This document shows, piece after piece, positions 1 to 6,334 of a stretch of 17,511 nt of DNA (positions are counted from its first letter, which is position 1; the number at the start of each line of letters is the position of its first letter). The position numbers and the translations under genes were made by a program. Origin of the DNA: Halovenus sp. (lineage in GTDB: Archaea; Halobacteriota; Halobacteria; Halobacteriales; Haloarculaceae). A model generated the notes under the pieces. It saw only the letters and a list, made by a program, of their open reading frames with translations, did not search any database and was not told the origin of the DNA. The stretch covers positions 1 through 17,511 of the forward strand of contig PUMG01000207.1 of NCBI GenBank assembly GCA_003551265.1, written 5' to 3'.

Positions 1-974
1 ACCGCACCGGTTTCCTGTTCGAGCCAGTAGCGAGCGCTCTCGAAGCCCTTTCGTGAGCACTCTTCGGGAGGCCCAGAGAGAACGATTAGCGCGCGGTCCG
101 CACTCGAAATCTCACACGGAAGCGTCAGCTTTCGCGTCCCGGCGCGTTTAATCAGGTCCTGCGTGCGCATCGCGAGCGTCGTATCCGGTTCGTCGTCCTC
201 GCCGTTGCGAAACACTGAGACGAGTCGAGACAGCACTCCACCGGTGTCGAGTTCCAGCGAGGCCTGCCCGATCGTCGAGATGCCGCCCGTGTTGAGCGTC
301 CTCATCAGGTCGCTCGAATCGAGCGTGTTCTCTGCGATGTCTGCGGAGTCGAGTTCACCCAGCGCGAGCACCGCCAGTATCCGGTCTGCGAGCACCCCGT
401 TCAGCGTTTCGTACTGCTCCTCGAGTGATTCCTCGGCCGAACTGTCGTACCAGCTCTCGTTGTCGAAGAGCATGACGCTGTCTGCGAGACGGACGAACGG
501 TTGCAGTGAGCGAGCGGTGTTCAGGACGTGTCTGTCTGACTCGCCCTCGGTGGGCAACACACCCAGGACGTAGACCGGAATGTCGGTGAGCATATCGAGG
601 CTCTCCAGAACCACGGCACCGACACCGCCCCCGGTTCCGCCGCCGAGTCCAGCGACGACGAGCACCGCGTCGAGTTCGTGGAGGTCGAGTTTGTCGAACT
701 CCCGGTGGAGCTCGTCGCGGTCCTCACGAGCGACCGATGCAGCGAGGTCGACATCACCGTCGACGCCTTCGCCACGAATCTCCGGATTCGTATCGCCGAC
801 GAGTACGTGTCTATCGAGCGGGATGTGGTCGTACTGTTTGAACGGTTCGCGTTCCGTGTCGAACGCGAGGACGCTCCCTTTCGAGAACGACCGTCCAGTT
901 TCTGCTTCATCGCGACGGAGTCGGTCGGCGATGCGACCGCCCGCGCCGCCGACACCGACGAGTGCGAACTTCAT
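1..974 (-). CDS. CetZ-family tubulin-like GTPase (second of a tandem pair; 3' end cut by window edge)
   Basis: A tubulin/FtsZ superfamily GTPase of the archaeal CetZ group, whose studied members form cytoskeletal filaments that control cell shape and motility in haloarchaea. The ATG at 974-972 gives a protein starting MKFALVGVGGAGGRIADRL, the nucleotide-binding first strand and loop. The tubulin signature GGGTGGG is at about residues 111-117, followed by the family segments VLGVLPTEGES, LNTARSLQPFV and FDNESWYD. About 324 residues are visible; the C-terminus lies beyond base 1. It starts only 3 bases after the stop codon of the CetZ gene at 978-2153, so the two are almost surely co-transcribed. 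No ribosome binding site is visible, which suggests coupling to the upstream gene. It is more diverged than its neighbour: it has GGGTGGG rather than GGGTGSG, and an unusual region around residues 25-50. The CetZ assignment is firm; the specific role is unknown. Confidence 0.9.
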   Translation of the reverse strand, partial: MKFALVGVGGAGGRIADRLRRDEAETGRSFSKGSVLAFDTEREPFKQYDHIPLDRHVLVGDTNPEIRGEGVDGDVDLAASVAREDRDELHREFDKLDLHELDAVLVVAGLGGGTGGGVGAVVLESLDMLTDIPVYVLGVLPTEGESDRHVLNTARSLQPFVRLADSVMLFDNESWYDSSAEESLEEQYETLNGVLADRILAVLALGELDSADIAENTLDSSDLMRTLNTGGISTIGQASLELDTGGVLSRLVSVFRNGEDDEPDTTLAMRTQDLIKRAGTRKLTLPCEISSADRALIVLSGPPEECSRKGFESARYWLEQETGA

Positions 975-977
975 CGG

Positions 978-2153
978 TTAGATGACGGGGTCGAGTTCGT
1001 CGTTCGTGTCGGTGATGAGTTCTTCAATCTCCTGTTCGCGGACGGCGTCGAGTTCGCGAATCTTGTTCTGTGCGTCGACAGCCTGATTCTGTATCTCGTC
1101 GATCCGTGGCGTCTGGGTCACGTTCGACAGAAGCACGACTGCGGCGAGTTCCGTCGCGTTCTCCCGGGGGTCGTCCCCGGCGAGCACCTCGACTGTGTCG
1201 GCCGCCTCTTCGAGCCACTGGCGTGCACTTTCGAGTCCTTTCCGGGCGAACGTCTCGGGCGGACCCGAGATGACGACCAGCACGCGGTCGGCGCTGGAGA
1301 CTTCACACGGAATCGTCAGGCGAGAGTTGACGGCGCGACGAACCAGTCCCTTGATTTTCGTGGCGTCGGTCGCCTCGTCGGCGTTGAACTCGTCGCCGTT
1401 TTCGCGAAAGCGCCCGAGCAGCCCTTTCTTCTCGTCGACCGGGCTAGAGGCGTAGCCGATAGAGGAGACACCGCCCGTATCGAGCGTTCGCATGATGTCA
1501 CTCGAATCCATCACGTTCTCGGCAACGTCGGTGTCGTCTTTCTCGCCTGCAGCAAGCAACGTGACGATACGAGTCGCCAGCTCCTCGTTCATCTCGTCGT
1601 AGCCCTCTTCGATGGTCTGGTCGCGCATCCGCCAGGCGTCGTTGTCGAACGCGATGAAGTTGTCTACCTTGGTGACGAACGACTGGAGTGAGCGAGCGGC
1701 GTTCAGTGCTGGACGGCCGCCCTCGTACTTGCCGGGGAGGACGCCAAGTCCGTACACCGGTTCGTCGTACATCTTCTGGAGTTCGTCGATGACGACAGGG
1801 CCTGCGCCACTGCCGGTTCCGCCGCCGAGCCCAGCAGCGACGAGAATCGCGTCGACGTCGTGTATCTCGACGTCGTCGAACGCCCGTCTGATCTCTTCGA
1901 TGTCGGTCTTGGCGACGTCTGCACCGACTTCGACATCGCCGCCGACGCCGTGACCTTTCGCCTCTTGGTGAGTATCACCGATGAGAACGCGACGGTCGGT
2001 CGGGACGTAGTCGGGTTTTGCGAGGTCAGTCCGGGCGGTGTTTATCGCCATCGCGTGGCGGACGAGGTTACGGTTCGTTGCGCCTTCGAACTCGAGCATC
2101 CGGTCGAGAACTTTCGTACCGGCGTTACCGATGCCGATTGTTGCGAGTTTCAT
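978..2153 (-). CDS. CetZ-family tubulin-like GTPase (first of a tandem pair)
   Basis: A 391-residue CetZ protein, close to the usual family length of about 390. It starts MKLATIGIGNAGTKVLDRML, the expected CetZ N-terminus, so the ATG at 2153-2151 is preferred to the in-frame upstream ATG at 2387, which would add residues unlike the family. The GTPase signature GGGTGSG is at residues 110-116. Other family features are VYGLGVLPGKYEGG, ALNAARSLQSFV, FDNDAWR, the stretch LVRRAVNSRLTIPCEV before the C-terminal domain, and an acidic tail ending NDELDPVI. It looks like a canonical CetZ and resembles my recollection of Haloferax CetZ1 in most blocks. Family members polymerise in a GTP-dependent way and affect cell shape and swimming. 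The gene leads a two-gene unit with the CetZ at 1-974. Which numbered CetZ it matches needs a phylogeny. Confidence 0.94.
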   Translation of the reverse strand: MKLATIGIGNAGTKVLDRMLEFEGATNRNLVRHAMAINTARTDLAKPDYVPTDRRVLIGDTHQEAKGHGVGGDVEVGADVAKTDIEEIRRAFDDVEIHDVDAILVAAGLGGGTGSGAGPVVIDELQKMYDEPVYGLGVLPGKYEGGRPALNAARSLQSFVTKVDNFIAFDNDAWRMRDQTIEEGYDEMNEELATRIVTLLAAGEKDDTDVAENVMDSSDIMRTLDTGGVSSIGYASSPVDEKKGLLGRFRENGDEFNADEATDATKIKGLVRRAVNSRLTIPCEVSSADRVLVVISGPPETFARKGLESARQWLEEAADTVEVLAGDDPRENATELAAVVLLSNVTQTPRIDEIQNQAVDAQNKIRELDAVREQEIEELITDTNDELDPVI

Positions 2154-2194
2154 GGGTTGAGCTAGGGTGTGCGTGTCGTTCGTGACAGCGGGGA

Positions 2195-2263
2195 GTATCT
2201 TTTCGAGCAGCGTTTGATGTAACGGTACGCTCTGTCGAAGTCGTGTATCTCCACGTATTTTAA
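2195..2263 (-). promoter_or_regulatory. Possible promoter elements of the cetZ pair
   Basis: The 166 bases between the CetZ start and the end of the S2P gene hold two TATA-like candidates read on the minus strand. One is TTAAAATA at 2263-2256, implying a leader of roughly 80 bases. The other is CGAAAAGATACT near 2204-2193, which resembles a BRE followed by a TATA element and implies a leader of under 20 bases. Neither is decisive by eye. Confidence 0.35.
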
Positions 2264-2319
2264 TGTATGTCTGACAACCGTGATTGTCGCAACCGATAAC
2301 GACTCCGGTGGTTGGGTCC

Positions 2320-3447
2320 TCAGAACGCAACCGTTTCGCCACGGATGGCGAGCACTTCGGCAAAGTCATTCCGGGAGAGAAGGCCAACGAGTCGGCCGTC
2401 GCGTTCGACGAGTGTAAGCTCGGAACGGTCGCTTCGCATATCGTAGAACGCGTCGAACGCTGGTTTCGTGCCGTCGACCCGTGGCAGGTCGGTCGTCATG
2501 ACTTCACTGACTGCTGTGTGCTGATACTCGGACATGGGGAGATTTCGCAACGCTGAGGACGTGAGAACGCCGACGACCGTTCCGTCTTCGTCCACGACGG
2601 CGACGTTACTCCGGCGAGAGCGAAGCAGCTGGTCGAACGCCTCACTCACCGTCGCATCAGTCGGAACTGGTCGTGCGTCGCTGAGGATATCCTCGACGGT
2701 CAGTCCCGCCAGCAGTTCGCCGATCAGGACGGCTTTCGACTCGGTCGTTGCGGCGATGTAGATGAACAGTGCGAGCAACAGCAAAATCGGGCTGAATGCG
2801 ACCACGATTCCAAGGAAGACGAACAGGATGGCGAATCCCACGCCAGCACGCGAGGCAATCTGGGTGGCGCTGACGTACGAGCGGTTTCGAGCGAGCAGGG
2901 CACGAAGCACGCGTCCACCGTCCATCGGGAAGGCAGGGAGCATGTTGAACACAGCGAGGATGATGTTCATGACGGCGACGAAGCCGACGACGAACACCAG
3001 CAGGGTCGCAGACTCAGGAATGACGTACAGTGCGCCGATACAGACGACGCCGACGGCGATGCTCGTGGCGGGACCAGCGATGGCGATCCAGAACTCACGG
3101 TTCCACTCTCTGGGCATCTCCGCGAGACTCGCGAGCCCACCCAGCACCCACAGCGTAATCGACTGCACCTCGATGTCGTAGCGCATCGCCATCCACGAGT
3201 GGCCGAGTTCGTGGAGGGTGACGCTGACGAACAACCCGACTGCGGCCAGCGCGCCGACGAGCCAGCGGTCAGACTCTGCCAGCGCTTCCGGGTCGACCGT
3301 CGCCGGTGTCATCGCCTCGATCACTGTCGCGTACACTGTCAGTTGCTCGCCGCTTCCGATGAGCCAGGCGAGTATCGGAAGGAAGACGACCAGCGAGATA
3401 TTGACCCGAATCGGGATTCCCCAGACCCGGAGCACGGTGTAGTTCAT
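2320..3447 (-). CDS. Site-2 protease family zinc metalloprotease (M50) with two CBS domains
   Basis: A 375-residue membrane-embedded metalloprotease of the S2P/M50 family with C-terminal CBS domains. Hydrophobic segments occur at about 15-32, 63-80, 118-142, 150-168 and 205-232. The zinc motif HELGH is at residues 79-83, and the second active-site motif, NMLPAFPMDGGR with its aspartate at 176, follows at about 168-179. Two CBS domains occupy about 250-305 and 312-368; such domains usually bind adenine nucleotides and regulate the attached enzyme. This family cuts transmembrane or membrane-proximal substrates; the substrate here is unknown. The start at 3447 (MNYTVLRVWGIPIRVN) is typical of this subfamily and about 30 bases downstream of a TATA-like element. 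An in-frame extension to 3753 overlaps the permease gene and is not protein-like. It may have its own promoter despite lying on the same strand as the permease. Confidence 0.93.
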   Translation of the reverse strand: MNYTVLRVWGIPIRVNISLVVFLPILAWLIGSGEQLTVYATVIEAMTPATVDPEALAESDRWLVGALAAVGLFVSVTLHELGHSWMAMRYDIEVQSITLWVLGGLASLAEMPREWNREFWIAIAGPATSIAVGVVCIGALYVIPESATLLVFVVGFVAVMNIILAVFNMLPAFPMDGGRVLRALLARNRSYVSATQIASRAGVGFAILFVFLGIVVAFSPILLLLALFIYIAATTESKAVLIGELLAGLTVEDILSDARPVPTDATVSEAFDQLLRSRRSNVAVVDEDGTVVGVLTSSALRNLPMSEYQHTAVSEVMTTDLPRVDGTKPAFDAFYDMRSDRSELTLVERDGRLVGLLSRNDFAEVLAIRGETVAF

Positions 3448-3471
3448 ATCCGGGCAGAGGAACTGCAGTGT

Positions 3472-3486
3472 GTTATCTTTTGATAT
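3472..3486 (-). promoter_or_regulatory. TATA-like promoter element of the S2P gene
   Basis: On the minus strand the AT-rich block GATATCAAAAGATAA ends 24 bases before the start codon at 3447. In this GC-rich genome it is the best TATA candidate and would give a very short leader. A second AT-rich block (GTTATCAAAAAAAG, 3523-3510) lies farther upstream. Confidence 0.5.
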
Positions 3487-3503
3487 CGACTTCGTTTTGA
3501 CGG

Positions 3504-3528
3504 CAACTCTTTTTTTGATAACAACTCT
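3504..3528. repeat. Direct repeat CAACTCT x2, possible operator
   Basis: CAACTCT occurs at 3504-3510 and again at 3522-3528 on the plus strand, 18 bases apart start to start and flanking an A/T run. It lies in the 130-base gap upstream of the S2P gene and beyond its TATA candidate, where a regulator could bind. This is seen by eye only; chance is possible. Confidence 0.25.
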
Positions 3529-3577
3529 CACGTACGAACTGATGCGCGAAGGTATCCAGAATGTTCGTCCCAGCGCT

Positions 3578-5944
3578 CTAGTCGTCGGTTGCTTCCTCTT
3601 CTGAAACTGCGGTTTCCGGTGTCTCGCTGCCCGGTGCGGTCGTCGTTGACCCTCGGCCGAACACCCGCTGTCTGAGGGTTCGTGACGCCGGTCGTTCGGA
3701 GAGCAGCACCGAGCAGTCGACCTCGTCGACGACGTCGAACACGAGCGAGTCACTCAACAGCCGTGAGAGGAGTCCGCGACCGGTCGCCCCGATGAGAACC
3801 AGCGAGTGACTGCGTGAGTGCTCGCCGATTGCACCTTCGATGTCACCGTCAGTTTCGACCAGCAGGTTCGCATCCCCAAGTCCGTGTTCGTCGGCCCAGT
3901 CACCGATGAAACTCATTGCTTTCGCTCGCTCGGTCTTCTCGTCGACGACGTGCAGGACAGAGACGGAAGCGCCGTGAACGTTGCGGAACGCTTTGGCCAC
4001 CTCCGCACTCAGGTCGGAGTCCGGCCCTCCAGCGGTCGGCAACAGCACATCCGAGGGGTCGAAGCCACGGTCTTTGAACACGAGGAAGTCACAGGGCAGC
4101 TCCGTCGTCAGTTCATCCAGCGCCCCTCCTGTTCGGCCAGTCGTCCACGGCCTGCGGGGCGACCAGCCGAGCACGACCGAGTCGGCTTCGAACCGGCGGT
4201 CTGACTCGAATATCTCGCCGAACGGCCGGTGAGAGAAGATGGTGTGTGTCTCGATGTCAGCACCGTACTCGTCCGCGGTGTCCTGTGCACTCTCGAGTAG
4301 CGCCTCAGACTCGCTTCGCAACTCCTGTAGCTCTCTGGAGGCGTAATCCAGCGAGGTCTGGTCGGGCACGTCGACGATGTGGACCGCGTGGACGACGCCG
4401 TCGTTCTGTTTCGCCAGCGTACTCCCGAGTGCGACGAGTTCGGTCTCCGTTTCGGGGTTTGACACCGGAACCATCACTCTGTACGGGACTGCCGCATCAG
4501 GTGAAGCGGCTTCCGCTGCCGAGACGGCGATATCGGGCATCTCGTCAGGATGTTCTCTGACGTAGCGTCCGACTTCTCCCTCGACTTTCGTGTGTTCGCG
4601 GGCGTAGAGGAAGTACCAGACGACAGCCCCGACGACGAACAGCAGGCTCAACACCTGGGCCTCCCACTGGATGAAGTAGATGAGACCGAGTGAGGCGGTC
4701 GCCCCGACGATGGGGGTAATCGGATAGAGGGGGACCGTGAAATCAGGGTCGTAGTCCGGCACATCCGTCTCGCGGAACGCGATCAGCGCGAGGTTCATCA
4801 GCGCGTAGACGATGAGATGGAGCACGCTCGCGGCCGTCGCCAGAATCGAGAGGTCCTGTCCGAGCAACAGGATGAACGCGACGATCAGCGCCCCCGTCAC
4901 CAGAATCGACCGGTACGGTGTGGCGAAGTTCGGGTGAATCTCGTTGAGCCAGTCGGAGACGATTTTGTCCCTGCCCATCGCGAAGTTGATACGGGCAGAC
5001 GAGAGAATCGAGGCGTTCGCAGAGGAGGCGGTCGCGAGCAGTGCAGCGAACGTGATGAACGTGACGCCGACGGCGTCGAGCACCGGCCACCCGGCAAAGG
5101 AGAGCTCTGCGACCTGGGAGACGGGAACGCTGTCGTCGAGCTGGTCCCACGGAACGACGCCGACCATTATCGCCACCAGAATGGTGTAGATGATGGTCAC
5201 GATGACGACGCTTCCGACCACTGCAATCGGAAGGTTCCGGCTGGGGTTTTTCATCTCCTCGGCGACGGTGGCAATCTTGGCATACCCGAGGAAAGAGACG
5301 AAGACCAGCCCTGTGGCGGGAAGGATCGCACCGTACCCACCTGCTTCGGCCGGTGCGAGCCCATCTTCGAGCAGCACACCCCAGTCGAACTGGAGCCAGC
5401 CAGCAACCGCGAAGACGGTCAGAATCGAGAGCAACAGAAACACGATAATCGTCTGGAGACCACCCGTCTCTTTGGCACCGATGTAGTTGACACCGACGAA
5501 GAGCACACCCGCAATGATTGCGCCGAGTTGAATGTCGGTCACGACGAACACACCGAAATCGAACGTCGGCAGCGCGAACATCGTTCCGGCAAGCAGGTCG
5601 TCAGCGAGGTAGCCACCGAAGCCGATACAGTAAAACGCAGATGCGAACGCGAGACCCATCCAGTCGCCGAGTCCGGTTATCGACCCGAACATCGGGCCGA
5701 GCCCCCGGTTGACGTAGTAGTATCCACCGCCTGCTTTGGGCATTGCAGTCCCGAGTTCGGAGACTGCGAGCGCGTTGACAACGGCGATGAGACCACCGAT
5801 GATGAACGAGAGAACGACGATTGGACCTGCTTCCTGTGCTGCGATACCGGGCAGGACGAAGATGCCTGCGCCGATCATCGTCCCGATACCGATCGTCATC
5901 GCCGACAGCAGCCCGAGGTCTTTGGCGAGTTCGTCGTCACTCAC
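3578..5944 (-). CDS. APC-superfamily amino-acid permease fused to two UspA domains
   Basis: A 788-residue fusion transporter. Residues 1 to about 450 form an amino acid-polyamine-organocation permease with about 12 hydrophobic segments. It opens with GIGTMIGAGIFVLPG, the family's first-helix signature. Two universal stress protein domains follow, at about 487-623 and 630-745. The second keeps a nucleotide-binding-type loop, GATGRGLLSRLLSDS; the first is looser there. The tail after about 750 is low-complexity and acidic. The likely role is import of amino acids or related solutes, with the cytoplasmic Usp domains sensing nucleotide or stress state. The substrate cannot be read from the sequence. 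The start is GTG at 5944-5942, supported by GGAGG (5958-5954) 9 bases upstream and a TATA element about 40 bases upstream. It is divergent from a paralogue at 6335-8605. Confidence 0.93.
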   Translation of the reverse strand: MSDDELAKDLGLLSAMTIGIGTMIGAGIFVLPGIAAQEAGPIVVLSFIIGGLIAVVNALAVSELGTAMPKAGGGYYYVNRGLGPMFGSITGLGDWMGLAFASAFYCIGFGGYLADDLLAGTMFALPTFDFGVFVVTDIQLGAIIAGVLFVGVNYIGAKETGGLQTIIVFLLLSILTVFAVAGWLQFDWGVLLEDGLAPAEAGGYGAILPATGLVFVSFLGYAKIATVAEEMKNPSRNLPIAVVGSVVIVTIIYTILVAIMVGVVPWDQLDDSVPVSQVAELSFAGWPVLDAVGVTFITFAALLATASSANASILSSARINFAMGRDKIVSDWLNEIHPNFATPYRSILVTGALIVAFILLLGQDLSILATAASVLHLIVYALMNLALIAFRETDVPDYDPDFTVPLYPITPIVGATASLGLIYFIQWEAQVLSLLFVVGAVVWYFLYAREHTKVEGEVGRYVREHPDEMPDIAVSAAEAASPDAAVPYRVMVPVSNPETETELVALGSTLAKQNDGVVHAVHIVDVPDQTSLDYASRELQELRSESEALLESAQDTADEYGADIETHTIFSHRPFGEIFESDRRFEADSVVLGWSPRRPWTTGRTGGALDELTTELPCDFLVFKDRGFDPSDVLLPTAGGPDSDLSAEVAKAFRNVHGASVSVLHVVDEKTERAKAMSFIGDWADEHGLGDANLLVETDGDIEGAIGEHSRSHSLVLIGATGRGLLSRLLSDSLVFDVVDEVDCSVLLSERPASRTLRQRVFGRGSTTTAPGSETPETAVSEEEATDD

Positions 5945-5953
5945 CCGAGTTCA

Positions 5954-5958
5954 CCTCC
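5954..5958 (-). promoter_or_regulatory. Strong Shine-Dalgarno site deciding the GTG start of the minus-strand permease
   Basis: GGAGG, within AGGAGGTGA, lies 9 bases before the GTG at 5944. It is one of the few perfect matches to the 16S rRNA tail in this window and supports a GTG start, since no in-frame ATG occurs nearby. Confidence 0.75.
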
Positions 5959-5982
5959 TGTCACGGGCGGAACCGTTCTGAC

Positions 5983-5989
5983 CTATAAC
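5983..5989 (-). promoter_or_regulatory. TATA-like promoter element of the minus-strand permease
   Basis: The minus-strand block GGTTATAGGT has its TATA core at 5989-5983. A start site about 26 bases downstream falls near 5960, just ahead of the GGAGG site, giving a leader of about 16 bases. Confidence 0.5.
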
Positions 5990-6210
5990 CGAACAGGAAA
6001 CTCTGAACAGGGACGTGAATTTCTGTGGATACAGCAGAGAGTTCTGCGGAGACTGTGGCCTGACATACAGGACTCACCGTCCACCGAAGATTTTAAGCTT
6101 GTGATACTGACAGGCCAAACTCTCAGGATGACCGTCCAACAGTCTCAGAATTATCCATCTCATATTATTTCACATGGTTATTGGTGTACTATCAGTCTAC
6201 TATTCGATGC
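5990..6210. other. Long AT-richer intergenic region between divergent permeases
   Basis: The gap between the two permease starts is 390 bases (5945-6334), the longest non-coding stretch in the window. Apart from the promoters and possible leader ORF listed separately, this central part is clearly AT-richer than its surroundings, especially 6085-6220. It contains a weak inverted repeat, AACTCT (5999-6004) with AGAGTT (6038-6043). A long open frame passing through on the plus strand from 4817 is the antisense shadow of the permease and not a gene. I see no RNA gene here. Regulator sites serving both permeases are plausible but not identified. Confidence 0.6.
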
Positions 6211-6217
6211 TATTATA
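6211..6217 (+). promoter_or_regulatory. TATA-like promoter for the plus-strand permease and its possible leader ORF
   Basis: TATTATA at 6211-6217 is the best TATA match in the region. Its spacing of about 29 bases to the ATG at 6243 is that of a leaderless haloarchaeal transcript, so transcription may begin at that ATG rather than near the permease. A weaker alternative, GAATAAAC near 6278-6285, would start a short-leader transcript for the permease directly. Confidence 0.45.
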
Positions 6218-6242
6218 CGACTGCGAGACCGAAACTGGAACC

Positions 6243-6332
6243 ATGAGTCACGCGACCGTCTCGGTGTCTACCACGGTGAATAAACCGGTTGCTCGCATCG
6301 CACACGGTCGCTCCCTGTTACCTCGCCTCTGA
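6243..6332 (+). CDS. Possible 29-residue leader peptide (uORF) upstream of the permease
   Basis: A short open frame, ATG at 6243 and TGA at 6330-6332, encodes 29 residues beginning MSHATVSVSTTVNK and ending HGRSLLPRL. It ends two bases before the permease ATG at 6335, an arrangement suited to translational coupling. A TATATA-like element lies at leaderless spacing upstream, while the permease itself has no visible ribosome binding site. No homologous family is recognised, and a short frame of this size can arise by chance, so this is a candidate only. Confidence 0.3.
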   Translation: MSHATVSVSTTVNKPVARIAHGRSLLPRL

Positions 6333-6334
6333 AC

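Noticed and set aside
678..1691. Plus-strand open frame of 337 codons across the two CetZ genes
   Set aside because: It spans the junction of two well-supported minus-strand CetZ genes and shows no family pattern.
3509..3523. T7 run on the plus strand as a terminator for the minus-strand permease
   Set aside because: The minus-strand transcript would carry an A-run here, not a U-run, so it does not look like an archaeal terminator for that gene.
3448..3753. N-terminal extension of the S2P frame
   Set aside because: The extra 102 residues overlap the permease coding sequence, are Arg/Ser-rich and precede the family start MNYTVLRVWG, which has its own TATA-like element.
4817..6283. Long plus-strand open frame of 488 codons
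   Set aside because: It is the antisense shadow of the permease at 3578-5944. The translation is Arg/Asp/Glu/His-rich with no hydrophobic or family pattern, as is usual for the opposite strand of GC-rich haloarchaeal genes.
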